From the NCBI GenBank assembly GCA_965201085.1, contig CBDAVS010000025.1:806001-870000 (forward strand): a DNA stretch of 64,000 nt, written 5' to 3'. Of the stretch, positions 10,363 to 19,471 are shown one piece after another. The notes beneath the pieces are model-generated. The model ran no database searches. It was not told the origin of the DNA and worked only from the letters and a program-made list of their open reading frames with translations. Numbering within the stretch: position 1 is the stretch's first letter; each line of letters starts with the position of its first letter. The DNA comes from JAPOUP01 sp965201085 (lineage in GTDB: Bacteria > Pseudomonadota > Alphaproteobacteria > Rhodobacterales > Rhodobacteraceae). The position numbers were made by a program, and so were the translations under genes.

Positions 10363-11157
10363 TCAGCTCTCGTTGGTATCGGGATAGGCACCGACGACCT
10401 GCTGGTCGAAATCCATCAGCGATCCGGTGACGACGCCGGAGTCGGACCCAAGCAGAAACGCGGTCTGCTTCGCGACATGTCCAGGCCTCACCAGCATTCC
10501 GAACGGCATGTTGGCTTCGGCGCCTTCGAGCCAGCCATGATCCCGACCGTGCCATTTACGTTGGATAACATCCTCACCGGGCGTGTCCATCCATCCGACA
10601 TTGATGCCGTTCACCCTTATCCGATGCTTCGCCAGAGCGGCGGCGGCGTTCTTGGTAATTCCACCGAGCGCCGCCTTGGAGGCGACATAGGGAGCCAGAA
10701 ACGGCATACCTCCATGAATGACGATGCTCAGGATGTTGACGCAGGACCCGTCATGGCCGGATTCGATGCAGTGCGTCGCGAAAGCCTGCAGCGCGAAAAA
10801 GGGCCCTTTGGCGTTTGGATCCATGATCGCATCCCATCGATCGGGCGTGGTGTCGAGGATGGAGCCGCGGTCGGTGTTGGCGGCGCAGTTGACGAGCGCG
10901 TTCACGGACCCGATCCGTTCGACCGCCCGTGGAACCATTTCCTGGACCTGTTCGATATCGCCCATCTCGACGGGCAATGTATGGACCTCGGCCCCGGACG
11001 CCGATAGCCGGGCCACCGCCGCCGCACCTTTCTCCGCGTTGCGGGAGGTGATGACCACACGTCCGCAGCCCTGCGCGATCAGCTCCCGCGCTATGGCGAA
11101 GCCAAGACCCTGGGAGCCACCTGTGACCAACGCACCTGTCGGTTCATGCACGCCCAC
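10363..11157 (-). CDS. SDR-family oxidoreductase of the inositol locus
   Basis: A 264-residue SDR with a TGGSQGLG cofactor motif near residue 13, the NAANT-type segment as CAANTDRGS, and the catalytic YVASKAA (Tyr-xxx-Lys). Rhizobial inositol loci often carry such a gene beside the sugar ABC transporter, where it probably oxidises an inositol isomer or related polyol. The substrate here is inference. Translation begins at a GTG (11157) immediately after the ATPase stop, with a second in-frame GTG two codons later, so it is coupled to the transporter genes. A 200-bp non-coding gap follows before iolC. Confidence 0.85.
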   Translation of the reverse strand: MGVHEPTGALVTGGSQGLGFAIARELIAQGCGRVVITSRNAEKGAAAVARLSASGAEVHTLPVEMGDIEQVQEMVPRAVERIGSVNALVNCAANTDRGSILDTTPDRWDAIMDPNAKGPFFALQAFATHCIESGHDGSCVNILSIVIHGGMPFLAPYVASKAALGGITKNAAAALAKHRIRVNGINVGWMDTPGEDVIQRKWHGRDHGWLEGAEANMPFGMLVRPGHVAKQTAFLLGSDSGVVTGSLMDFDQQVVGAYPDTNES

Positions 11158-11934
11158 CTATGCGGCTTCCGCATATTCGGGTTGCGTCTTGGCACCCGTG
11201 ATATAGGCGACGACATCCTGCCCGTCGGTCTCCGACTTAAGGAGGTTGGCGCAGATGCGCCCCCGACGAAACACGACGATACGGTCCACGAGGTCGAAGA
11301 CCTGACGCATGTTATGGCTGATCAGGACCAACGGCTCGCCCTGCTCTTTCAGGGTCTTCACGATGTTCTCGACCTGTGCCGTCTCCTGCACGCCTAGCGC
11401 CGCCGTCGGTTCGTCCATGATCGTCAGCCGCGAATGGAATGTCGCCGTCCGGGCGATGGCGACGCATTGCCGCTGTCCGCCGGACATGTTGCGGATCGTG
11501 TTACGGATGTTGGGAATCTTCACGGCGGTTTTCTCAAGCCCCGCCAGTGTCGCGTCGCGCATCGCCCGATAGTTCAGTACACGGAACGGGCCCAGAAAAT
11601 CCCAGAGCGTCATTTCCCGCCCGAGGAACAGATTGTCGGGCACGTCCAGGTCATCGGCGAGCGCCAGCGTCTGGAACACCGTCTCGATTCCCGCCTCGCG
11701 GGCGTCCAGGGGCCCCGAGAAACTCACTTCTTCCCCATAAAGCCAGATCTTGCCCCGCGTGCGCTGCTCGACGCCTGTGATCTGGCGAACGAAAGTGGAC
11801 TTGCCAGCCCCGTTATCGCCCATGATCGCGACATGCTCACCCTTGCGGAGCTCGAAATCCGCGCCTTCCAGCGCGTGAACGCCACCGTAATGTTTGGTCA
11901 GATCCTGGGTCTTCAGGACAATGTCTTCGCTCAT
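11158..11934 (-). CDS. sugar (inositol) ABC transporter ATPase
   Basis: A 258-residue single-domain ATPase of the CUT2/monosaccharide class (FrcA-like). It has Walker A GDNGAGKST (about residue 39), signature MSGGQRQCVAIAR, Walker B TIMDEPTAALG and switch histidine LISHNM. Half-size CUT2 ATPases of this kind work as a dimer with one permease type. It powers uptake through the permease encoded just upstream, with the binding protein before that. A strong ribosome site (GGGAGGAG) precedes the ATG at 11934. Inositol as substrate is inferred from the surrounding iolC, iolD and IolI-like genes. Confidence 0.9.
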   Translation of the reverse strand: MSEDIVLKTQDLTKHYGGVHALEGADFELRKGEHVAIMGDNGAGKSTFVRQITGVEQRTRGKIWLYGEEVSFSGPLDAREAGIETVFQTLALADDLDVPDNLFLGREMTLWDFLGPFRVLNYRAMRDATLAGLEKTAVKIPNIRNTIRNMSGGQRQCVAIARTATFHSRLTIMDEPTAALGVQETAQVENIVKTLKEQGEPLVLISHNMRQVFDLVDRIVVFRRGRICANLLKSETDGQDVVAYITGAKTQPEYAEAA

Positions 11935-11950
11935 TTCGACTCCTCCCGGA

Positions 11951-13033
11951 TCACGACTTCATCGTGGCGCGCCGCTGGCGCCATTGGTCAAGTACCACGG
12001 CCGCGACGATGATCGCTCCCTTGACCATTTCCTGATAGAACGCATCGAGGCGCAGATAGGTGAAGCCGGAAATGATCACACCGAATATCAACGCCCCCAA
12101 TACGGTCCCGATGATCGAGCCGCGACCACCGGCGAGGGAAACGCCGCCTATCACGGCCATCGCGATGGCGTCGAGTTCGTAGACCAGCCCCATACCCGAC
12201 TGCGCCGTGAGGTTCTTGGAACTCAGCACGATCGCCGCAAAGGATGCCAGCATCCCGGCGATGGTGTAGACCAGCACTTTATGGCGGGCGACGGCGATGC
12301 CGCTCATCCGGGCCGCGTCCTCGTTCGAGCCGATCGCATATGTATGTTTGCCGTAGACGGTGAATTTAAGGATCAGGTGGAACAGTACGGCCAGCAGCAC
12401 GAACCACACAACGGGCATCATTCCGCTGCCGATCCACGCGTATTGGTCCGTCGGGAAGCTGATCGGATTTCCGTGGGACCACCATTTGGCGACACCGCGC
12501 GCCGACACCATCATGCCGAGAGTGGCGATGAACGGTGGAATCCGGGTATAGGCGATCAGCAGTCCGTTTATCCCTCCCGCCACGACTCCGCAGCCGAGCC
12601 CCACCAGCACCGGCACGATCACCGGGAGGTCCATAGCCCAAAGTCCGAAGATCGCCTTGGGGTTCGGATTACCGTTCACCAGTTCCGTCTGCCCGAAACT
12701 CATGGCGATCATCGCCGTCGCACCGACGATCGAGCCGGAGCTCAGATCGATCCCACCCGAAATGATCACCTGCGTGACACCGATGGCGATGATGCCGATG
12801 ATCGAAACCTGCAGAATGATGATCTTGAGCCGCGCTTCGTTGAAGATGGAATCGAACCGGTCCTTGGTATCGAACAGAAGGCTCTGGCCTTTCATATAGG
12901 GAAGCAGCTGCCCGAGCGCCTCGAAGATCACGATGATAAGGATCAAAGCGATGAATATATTAACCTCATTGGGCCAGGCCCGTTTGCTCCTGTCGAATGT
13001 CAGACCTCCCGTCCCATGCTTCGATTCGGCCAT
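11951..13033 (-). CDS. sugar (inositol) ABC transporter permease
   Basis: A 360-residue CUT2-family permease (FrcC/RbsC-like, BPD_transp_2 fold). About nine to ten hydrophobic segments are visible, including FIALILIIVIFEALGQL and the family signatures GGIDLSSGSIVGATAM and AVIGGVSLAGGRGSIIGT, which are diagnostic of this class. It forms the membrane channel for the ATPase downstream, 16 bp away. The ribosome site AAAGGAGGTG precedes ATG 13033. The start fits the usual hydrophilic N-terminal tail of about 25 residues. The gene is intact. Confidence 0.9.
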   Translation of the reverse strand: MAESKHGTGGLTFDRSKRAWPNEVNIFIALILIIVIFEALGQLLPYMKGQSLLFDTKDRFDSIFNEARLKIIILQVSIIGIIAIGVTQVIISGGIDLSSGSIVGATAMIAMSFGQTELVNGNPNPKAIFGLWAMDLPVIVPVLVGLGCGVVAGGINGLLIAYTRIPPFIATLGMMVSARGVAKWWSHGNPISFPTDQYAWIGSGMMPVVWFVLLAVLFHLILKFTVYGKHTYAIGSNEDAARMSGIAVARHKVLVYTIAGMLASFAAIVLSSKNLTAQSGMGLVYELDAIAMAVIGGVSLAGGRGSIIGTVLGALIFGVIISGFTYLRLDAFYQEMVKGAIIVAAVVLDQWRQRRATMKS

Positions 13034-13092
13034 GACTCAGGCACCTCCTTTGGTTGACCCCTCACGCGCGTGGCATTCGGTTCGGACGGTGT

Positions 13093-13120
13093 GGGGTGGC
13101 GGCGCGTCTGGCGCCACCCC
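13093..13120 (-). terminator. hairpin between binding-protein and permease genes
   Basis: GGGGTGGCG at 13093-13101 and CGCCACCCC at 13112-13120 form a perfect 9-bp stem with a 10-base loop, right after the binding-protein stop. There is no long T run, so it probably acts as a partial terminator or 3' mRNA stabiliser that keeps binding-protein levels above permease levels. Confidence 0.6.
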
Positions 13121-13126
13121 GTTCAG

Positions 13127-14065
13127 TCAGTTTTTCGCGAGGAACCGGTCGATGTTGGACGGCAGGACCAGCTGGAAGGGGATGTAGACTTTCTGGTCGA
13201 CTTCCTCTCCGCTGACCAACGCGATCGCGGTGTCGACGGAACCCGCACCCTGTCCGATTGCGTCCTGGAAGACGGTCACGTCCAGATCACCCGCCTGCAT
13301 CGCCAGGAGCGCGTCCTGGGAGGCATCGACGCCGGTCACGATGATCTCGTCCATGTCCAGACCCGCGGCTTTCATCGCCTGGATCGCTCCGATGGCCATT
13401 TCATCGTTGTTGGCGAAGACGATGTCGAATTCCTCGCCGGCTGACAGCCAGTTCGTCATGAGGTTCTGCGCCTCCTCACGATCCCAGTTCGCGGTCTGTC
13501 GGTCGATTAGGCTGATGAAGCTGCACATGTCGATGCCGACAATATCATCCACGTCCTTCGTGCGTTGGACGGCGGCCTGGTTCGAAAGCTGGCCCATCAG
13601 GAGATAACCTCTCGCTCCACCGGCCTTTCCGGCGGCGCGCAGCAGTTTGCAGCCTTCGAACGCCGCGAGCGTTCCCGACTCGATTTCGTTCGACGCCACG
13701 AACGCCTGGGTCGAGGGGAGGCTGTCCACATTGTCCGGTTCCCTGTTCACGAAGACCAGCGGTACGTCACCGGCCGCCGCGGTCATTGCCGCACCTGCGG
13801 AGGTATCGACGATGTTGACGATGATGGCGTCCACACCCGCCGCAACGAAGTTTGTGACCTGGTCAAGCTGCTTGGCCACATCGTCGGTGGCGTCCTCGAC
13901 CTGCAGGTCGACGCCGTCGAGTGATGCGGCATGCTCGACCATACCGTTGCGCATGACCGTGAGCCAGTTGTCGTCGAAGCGCGCGATGGTGGCTCCGATG
14001 GTCTGCGCCATGGCACCGGTGCCCATCAAGGCAACCAGACCCGCTCCAATGAGTATCCTGTTCAT
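13127..14065 (-). CDS. periplasmic sugar (inositol)-binding protein
   Basis: A solute-binding protein of the ribose/inositol type (Peripla_BP_4) that captures sugar in the periplasm and delivers it to the permease. The start I prefer gives MNRILIGAGLVALMGTGAMA, a clean signal peptide cleaved after AMA; upstream residues in the longer frame break this pattern. Family motifs include NNDEMAIGAIQAM and TGVDASQDALLAM. The mature protein is about 293 residues, usual for the family. It heads the transporter genes, followed by a hairpin, then permease and ATPase. Inositol specificity is inferred from the locus. Confidence 0.88.
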   Translation of the reverse strand: MNRILIGAGLVALMGTGAMAQTIGATIARFDDNWLTVMRNGMVEHAASLDGVDLQVEDATDDVAKQLDQVTNFVAAGVDAIIVNIVDTSAGAAMTAAAGDVPLVFVNREPDNVDSLPSTQAFVASNEIESGTLAAFEGCKLLRAAGKAGGARGYLLMGQLSNQAAVQRTKDVDDIVGIDMCSFISLIDRQTANWDREEAQNLMTNWLSAGEEFDIVFANNDEMAIGAIQAMKAAGLDMDEIIVTGVDASQDALLAMQAGDLDVTVFQDAIGQGAGSVDTAIALVSGEEVDQKVYIPFQLVLPSNIDRFLAKN

Positions 14066-14157
14066 TCCGTTACTCCCTAGTTTGCCGGTGTCCGGCACAC
14101 CGTTCCTGTATTCCGCCGGAGGCCCGTTTCAGGGCGGCTGTCCATCTACCTCGCATA

Positions 14158-14976
14158 TCATGCGGCCCTGTCGGCCAGATTCGAGAAGATGAATTCAAAT
14201 GATCGGGCCAGATCCGTGGCCGGGTCGCACGATGCATGGGCGGATGCGGCGAAAGCCTCCATCGACACCGGGCCAGCATATCCGGCGTCCCCGAGATCGT
14301 TGACCTGCGCGGCGCTGTCGAGCCTGTCCCGAACGTTAACCAAAACGCGGTGATGGTCGCGCATTTCATGCAGCGCGAGCTGTGGATCCGTCACACCCGA
14401 AACATGGACGATTCCCGTATGTGCAGCGAATATCGGTCCTCTACCGGCCAGGGTATGATGGAACGTGTCGTGAACCAAGCGGATTCTGTCCGTCAACCCC
14501 AACGACTCGATCGCATCGACAACCTCGGACTTATGCCTGAGCGAGGAGATATCGAAACCGAGCGGCTCAACCAATCCAACCAGCCGATGCCCGGCGAGCA
14601 TCGGCGCGAGTTCCCGAAGGGCGACACGCAGGTTCGCCTGACGCTCGCCGTTTCCGCTGCCATAGCCATCGCAGCGTGGGATCAGGATCACCGCCTCGGC
14701 ACCGCAGTCCACCGCCGCGCGCATCACGGTCTCGGCTTCCGTGCGTTTTCGGTCCGACCAGTCGTTGAATGCCCTGACCTCGGCCAGGGCCAGAACACGC
14801 AGGCCACACTCTCGCGCCCTTGCCCGAACCGACGCGTATCCGTCCGCACCGGAAACCGATGCGGGCAGATCATTGCGATACTCAACCCCGTCGCAGCCTA
14901 GCGACCGGGCCAGCGCAAGGAAGTCATCCCAGCGCAATCCGGGCACGGATATATGGTTCAGTGCCCGGGGCAGCAT
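14158..14976 (-). CDS. IolI-like TIM-barrel isomerase
   Basis: A xylose-isomerase-like (AP endonuclease 2 fold) TIM barrel of about 272 residues. IolI-like proteins interconvert keto-inositols (inosose isomers), which widens the range of inositol isomers that can enter the pathway. The start at ATG 14976 gives MLPRALNHISVPGLRWDDF, matching the family N-terminus (M-x-x-x-LNH-x-x-x-P); a longer frame upstream has no similarity. Metal-ligand regions are seen at LVEPLGFD, LVHDTFHH and VSMEAFA. It is the first structural gene after the LacI regulator and precedes the binding protein. Substrate is inferred. Confidence 0.8.
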   Translation of the reverse strand: MLPRALNHISVPGLRWDDFLALARSLGCDGVEYRNDLPASVSGADGYASVRARARECGLRVLALAEVRAFNDWSDRKRTEAETVMRAAVDCGAEAVILIPRCDGYGSGNGERQANLRVALRELAPMLAGHRLVGLVEPLGFDISSLRHKSEVVDAIESLGLTDRIRLVHDTFHHTLAGRGPIFAAHTGIVHVSGVTDPQLALHEMRDHHRVLVNVRDRLDSAAQVNDLGDAGYAGPVSMEAFAASAHASCDPATDLARSFEFIFSNLADRAA

Positions 14977-15135
14977 GTTCCCGGCAACCTCGTTCCTCCC
15001 TACGCGGTGCGAATCCCAGAGCCAGAGCCCGGATTCCGCAACGCCTAACGACGTAAACCCTGACAAACCGGAGACTGTGGTGTCAATGATCGAACGACAA
15101 TAAGGTGTCAGGATTGAAAGAATCGCCATCATACG

Positions 15136-15155
15136 GATGATGTGTTTCCATCATC
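15136..15155. promoter_or_regulatory. inverted repeat between regulator and operon
   Basis: GATGAT at 15136-15141 and ATCATC at 15150-15155 form a perfect 6-bp inverted repeat with an 8-base spacer. It lies directly after the LacI-type regulator stop and upstream of the IolI-like gene. It could be an operator for that regulator, but no second copy was found to support this. Confidence 0.3.
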
Positions 15156-16199
15156 TCAGACTGATTCCGAAATATGGATCAGAGGTTCGAGAAAGAGCTG
15201 GCTGGGAACGTTACCGCCATTTCCATGTATGGTGCCCTTTACCATTCCCGTGAGGTCGGAGCAGATCCGCCGCACAGGCGTGGCGATGACCATCGTGACG
15301 TATCCATCGCGCAGCGCACTGCGCGATTCGGGTGTCAGTTCATTGACGACAAGCGATACCTCTCCGGGTCGCCGGACCTCGCGCAACGCCTGGATCGCTC
15401 CTTCCATCCCGCCACCCGCCAGATACAGTCCGGCCACATCCGGATGCGCCGCGAGCAGATGAAGCGTCGCTTCGTAAGTCAGCTGTCGGGTTTCCAGATT
15501 CACCAACGTGTCGAGTATCCTGAACTGCGGCATCGACTCGCGGAAAAAGCTGCGGAACCCGGTTTCGCGCAATTCGTGTCCATGCCATCGGTGACCGCCG
15601 ACGAAGATCGCGATCTTGGCGGGTCGGTGCACCGCCGTCGCAAGCATCCATGCCGCGATTCGTCCGACCTTTAGGTTGTTGAGGCCGATATAGCTGGCCC
15701 GCTCCCCCTGCGCGAAATCGTTGAACAGGGCGAAGACAGGAATTCCGCAGTCCTTGAGATCAAGAACGGCTTCCGTGATCAGATGATGGTTCACCGCCGT
15801 CGCCGCAACGGCGTCTGCCCGACCCTTCATGTTGAGCAGCAGTTCGGCCACCTCGGACGGCGACTGCGAAACCGCGAAGTCGATCACCGCGTGTCCGAGG
15901 ATGCCGGGCTCGGACCGCGCCGCGTGTTCCGCCTCTTCCGCCAGCGCTCGGTAGAATGCCTGGCGCTTCTTCTGCAGCACGTAGCCAACGCGCAGTTCGG
16001 GCAGGCCGGCCCGCAGCCGCTGCTCGATCAGGTTGGTCGCGTGGTATCCTATGCGATGCGCGGCCTCGCACACCCTACGGGCCGTTTCCTCCCGGACCTT
16101 GAGGCGGCCGTTCAGCACCCGATCGACGGTGGCGACGCTGACTCCGGCTTCGTTCGCAATGTCCTGGATGGTCGGTCGTCGTGCCATATCCTCTCTCAT
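15156..16199 (-). CDS. LacI-family regulator of inositol locus A
   Basis: The N-terminus has the LacI HTH: RRPTIQDIANEAGVSVATVD followed by RVLNGRLKVREET. The rest is a periplasmic-binding-protein-like sensor domain (about residues 65-345). The family binds a sugar ligand and releases an operator. It stands first in the run of minus-strand genes that encode inositol uptake and breakdown, so it most likely controls them; the ligand is unknown. The start is uncertain: ATG 16199 (MREDMARRP) and ATG 16187 (MARRP) are both possible, and neither has a strong ribosome site. The domain layout is complete and I see no lesion. Confidence 0.88.
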   Translation of the reverse strand: MREDMARRPTIQDIANEAGVSVATVDRVLNGRLKVREETARRVCEAAHRIGYHATNLIEQRLRAGLPELRVGYVLQKKRQAFYRALAEEAEHAARSEPGILGHAVIDFAVSQSPSEVAELLLNMKGRADAVAATAVNHHLITEAVLDLKDCGIPVFALFNDFAQGERASYIGLNNLKVGRIAAWMLATAVHRPAKIAIFVGGHRWHGHELRETGFRSFFRESMPQFRILDTLVNLETRQLTYEATLHLLAAHPDVAGLYLAGGGMEGAIQALREVRRPGEVSLVVNELTPESRSALRDGYVTMVIATPVRRICSDLTGMVKGTIHGNGGNVPSQLFLEPLIHISESV

Positions 16200-16599
16200 T
16201 GCTGATGGAATCACATCAGATCATTCCAGCATAACCTGACGCAAAATCAATCCCGTCCCGGGAACCGGATCCGACGACATTCCCGTTGGCTGGATTTGTC
16301 CGGCGGGACCGTGTTCAGAACCGAGCGGATGGCTGGGATCTCTCGGATTTCCCTGACTGTGCCAGCGATGCCCGGAGACGCCGTTCGCTTCGTCGCATAC
16401 CTCAGCGGACTGCCTGAAACGGAAACACGACGGGAACCCGCGAGAGGACTCATGCCGCACGGCGATATGTCTGGTAACGCTTCCCACACGCCGGAGAAAT
16501 GGCTTCGCGGCCGGAAAAGGCACATCCTGCGCACCGCATGAACGCCCGCTTCCAACCGATGTTGTATCTCGGCAAGCCTGACTCCGGAATCCCCCCCCC
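16200..16599. other. intergenic region upstream of the LacI gene
   Basis: This 400-bp gap separates the LacI-type gene from the IS30 element. It must hold the regulator's promoter, but I cannot place it with confidence. Frames here show no recognisable domain. Confidence 0.4.
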
Positions 16600-17956
16600 G
16601 TGCCGGTTTGAAGTGCAACACTTCGGGTGGTGGGAAGCCGCGCCGTGGGCGCAGGATATTGCGAATCGGCCAGATAGCGGCGACAGTCCATGTGCGCAGG
16701 ATAGGAGAGTGTCATGCCCGAGGGCTACCGTCATCTGACCTTCGACGGAAGATGCCGGATATACGCGACGGGGAAAGGCGGACTTTCGAACGGAGCCGTC
16801 GCGAGGCGGCTGGGGCGCGCCCCGTCCACGGTATCGCGGGAGCTCCGGCGCAACGCCGGCGGTCGGGGCTACCGCCACAGGCAGGCGCAGAGGAAGGCCA
16901 CCGAGCGCCGGAGCGATGCCTCTTCGGTTCCGCGGAAGCTGACGGAGGAGCGTCGGGAGCGGGTCGTGGCGAAGCTTGCGGAGGGCTGGAGCCCGGAACA
17001 GGTCCCGGGCCGCCTCCGGCTGGAGGATCCGGAGATGGTGGGCAGGCAGCGGATATACGACCTGGTCAGGGCCGACCGGCGGGACGGCGGAACGCTCTGG
17101 ACGCACCTGCGGCGGCGGGGAAAGAAGCCGAACCGGCAGGGTGGCCGCCACGCGGGCCGGGGCCACATCCCGGGCCGGAGGGACATCCCGGAACGCCCGG
17201 AGACCGTCGGGGAGAAGGCCCGGACCGGCGACTGGGAGGCGGATACCGTGATCGGCGGGGCCCACAGGGGGGCGGTGGTGTCGCTCGTGGACCGCGCGTC
17301 GAAATTCACGCTTCTCCGGAGGGTTGGCAGGAAGAAGGCGAAGAAGGTCCGGAGGGCGATGGTCCGCATGCTCCGGTCCACCGGCATCCCGGTGCACACG
17401 GTCACGGCGGACAACGGCAGGGAGTTCGCGGAGCACGCGAAGGTGGCGAAAGCGCTCGGTGCGGACTTCTTCCTCCCGACGCCCTACCACTCGTGGGAGC
17501 GCGGTCTGAACGAGCGTACCAACGGGCTGCTGCGTCAGTATCTTCCGAAGGGAACGGATCTGCGTCAGGTCACGGACGCGCGGGTCAGGGAGGTCCAGGA
17601 CATCCTGAACGCGCGTCCGCGCAAAGCGCTCGGCTACCTGACGCCGGCCGAGGCGATCGGCCTGGCGCAGCCTCCCTGAGGCGCCTGGACCTGTCGGCTG
17701 GCGGGAGGAAAGGACCATACCGGCGGGACCGTCCGGGGTTCGGTCGGGCTCCGCCCTCCCTTGCCCGGGCGGTCCCGCCGCGGAGCCTTGCGGCCGGCGG
17801 AAGGCCCGGATACGCCCGGATCCGAAGGGACAGCCGCCGCATTCCACGCGGAATCCGGACCCCTGGCCGGAAAATCCTTCAATCCCGGCCCGCCCGGTCC
17901 GCCCGGGCTTCGCCCTCGCTCCGGGGGTGGGCCGGGATTGCACTTCAGACTGGCAC
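16600..17956 (+). mobile_element. IS30-family insertion sequence, apparently complete
   Basis: The ends are imperfect inverted repeats: GTGCCGGTTTGAAGTGCAA at 16600 and, on the other strand, GTGCCAGTCTGAAGTGCAA ending at 17956. They bracket one intact transposase gene. Inside the right end a block of about 70 bp (GGGCTTCGCCCTCGCTCC and nearby) recurs in the repeats at 30586-30664 and 31851-31955, showing that derivatives of this element have spread within the window. I could not define a target duplication. Confidence 0.75.
16714..17679 (+). CDS. IS30-family transposase
   Basis: This is a 321-residue transposase. Its N-terminal HTH matches IS30 (SNGAVARRLGRAPSTVSREL, residues about 25-44), and a DDE catalytic domain follows. 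The three acidic positions lie in GDWEADTVIG (about 173-182), TADNGREF (about 230) and the YHSWERGLNERTNGL segment (about 263-277). The full frame is open, the length is normal, and both element ends are present. This is the only transposase in the window that looks functional. It reads opposite to the flanking metabolic genes. Confidence 0.93.
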   Translation: MPEGYRHLTFDGRCRIYATGKGGLSNGAVARRLGRAPSTVSRELRRNAGGRGYRHRQAQRKATERRSDASSVPRKLTEERRERVVAKLAEGWSPEQVPGRLRLEDPEMVGRQRIYDLVRADRRDGGTLWTHLRRRGKKPNRQGGRHAGRGHIPGRRDIPERPETVGEKARTGDWEADTVIGGAHRGAVVSLVDRASKFTLLRRVGRKKAKKVRRAMVRMLRSTGIPVHTVTADNGREFAEHAKVAKALGADFFLPTPYHSWERGLNERTNGLLRQYLPKGTDLRQVTDARVREVQDILNARPRKALGYLTPAEAIGLAQPP

Positions 17957-18105
17957 TGGGGCCCGATAAGACGGATCCAGCCAAGCATTCAGGCGTCTCG
18001 TCGGCGTCGAAGCGTATCCGAACACCGCGTCTGATCGCTCTTTGGATCAATCTCACCCGCGAACCGTTCAGACGCGTGAACGATGGCAGCCCAGCCCGTC
18101 TCGGG

Positions 18106-19026
18106 TCAGACCTGCCGGTCCGAGGCTGTTGCCCGAAATTCCCGCCGCTCTATGGCCAATTCCCGGTTCTCCCTACGATACCTCGCCGGTGAAGCGCCAT
18201 AGGAGGAAACAAACGCGCTGTAAAAACTCGACAGCGACTTGAACCCGCTGTCAAACGCGATGCTGACTATCTTGGCGTCGGTCTCATGGAGCAGCATACG
18301 CGCGTGAGAAAGACGTATATGCGTCAGATATTCCTTTATCGACCGCCCCATGACCTGCCGGAAAAGCTTCATCGCATGCCCCTGGCTGAGGTTGACCGAT
18401 TCAATGACCTCACCGACGTTGATCGGGCGGACATGATTGTCGGCGATAAACCGGATCATCGACTCCACATAGCGCATCGATGCGGCCGGTGCCGTCAGTT
18501 TCCGGTTCACGCTATCCGAGACAAGCATTTCATCCCAGCCTTCAAGCGCGATGCGGCGCAGGCGCGCCTCGACTTCCGCCAGATGCAGCCGGCGCCATGC
18601 AATATCCTCCCGGTCCCGCTCGGAATAAAGCCGGTCGAAAAGATGCGCGTCGCCATCGGGATCCGCTCTCGCCAGGATGAGGCAGCCAGCCAGCACCGCC
18701 TTCACCATCGCCGCCGGCAGCGACCAGCGCAGAAATTGATCAAGCGAAAGATAGACATTCGTGATAACCCCGATCCCCCCGACATCGGTTACCCGATGGG
18801 GAGCCGCCCCCCAGAACACCGCGATTCGGTCCGGAGGCAGCGGCACCAACCTGTCGGAAAACGAATACTCAAGGCGGCAGCCCTGAAGGAAATTGATCTC
18901 GATCGACATGTGATGATGATATGGTGTGCGGAACCTCAAGGGCCTATGCCGCTCGACCAGGAGCCGATATGGACCCGGAACACGCCCCGGATCGACCAGT
19001 TCCGAATAGTCCTCGGCATCCGGCAT
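18106..19026 (-). CDS. AraC-family regulator (AgpT/MelR-like)
   Basis: A 306-residue protein with an N-terminal cupin-like sugar-sensing domain (HHHMSIEINFLQGC near residue 37) and a C-terminal double HTH (about 205-300). The HTH has the AraC signature SHARMLLHETDAKIVSIAFDSGFKSLSSFYSAF. The layout is that of MelR/AgpT regulators, which switch on alpha-galactoside genes. It lies downstream of the alpha-galactoside transporter genes on the same strand, and a GH4 alpha-galactosidase gene is nearby, so control of that set is a fair inference. I chose ATG 19026 because GGGAG stands six bases before it. Confidence 0.85.
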   Translation of the reverse strand: MPDAEDYSELVDPGRVPGPYRLLVERHRPLRFRTPYHHHMSIEINFLQGCRLEYSFSDRLVPLPPDRIAVFWGAAPHRVTDVGGIGVITNVYLSLDQFLRWSLPAAMVKAVLAGCLILARADPDGDAHLFDRLYSERDREDIAWRRLHLAEVEARLRRIALEGWDEMLVSDSVNRKLTAPAASMRYVESMIRFIADNHVRPINVGEVIESVNLSQGHAMKLFRQVMGRSIKEYLTHIRLSHARMLLHETDAKIVSIAFDSGFKSLSSFYSAFVSSYGASPARYRRENRELAIERREFRATASDRQV

Positions 19027-19471
19027 CTCGCGCTCCCGGCACCGGACAGGCATCACATACCTCCCCCTATAAGGAAGACTCCCTTCCGTGACGTCGCCCC
19101 GGTCGAACCAATGACCCCGCCAGACACAGGCACGGTCGGTTTCCCGACCAACGCGTTCCCGCCAGCGCTCATGGCGCGGACCTTCCGTTCCACCTGAAAC
19201 GAATGAGGCGGCGCGGCGCGTCCCGATCCATCCTCCGGAACCGAAGCGCGATGGGCATTCAGCCAGCCGGGGAGCACACCGAATTTCCCGCCGAACGCCT
19301 TCCGGTGGCCGGTGTCGCGGTCTACGGCGGCCACCAACGGTCCGCTCCGAACTCCGCTAGGCCCTGCGCATAGTCCGGCGCGATGTTACCGGGGCCTACG
19401 ATCACCCGGCGAACCTCATTTGATTTCCTCATTCCACTCCCGCCGCTTCGCCGGGCCTATCCACGATGAGA
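19027..19471. other. non-coding gap between agpD and the AraC gene
   Basis: About 445 bp without a credible gene. A short segment near 19180-19210 (TTCCGTTCCACCTGAAA) is close to one at 30465-30480, so part of this gap may be a small repeat or old IS fragment. It must also hold the AraC gene promoter. Confidence 0.4.

Noticed and set aside
11894..13057. 387-codon plus-strand frame opposite the permease gene
   Set aside because: It is the antisense shadow of an intact CUT2 permease; its protein is His/Asp/Arg-rich with no domain.
16221..16715. 164-codon minus-strand frame before the LacI gene
   Set aside because: No similarity to any family; it crosses the IS30 end, so it cannot be an old gene.
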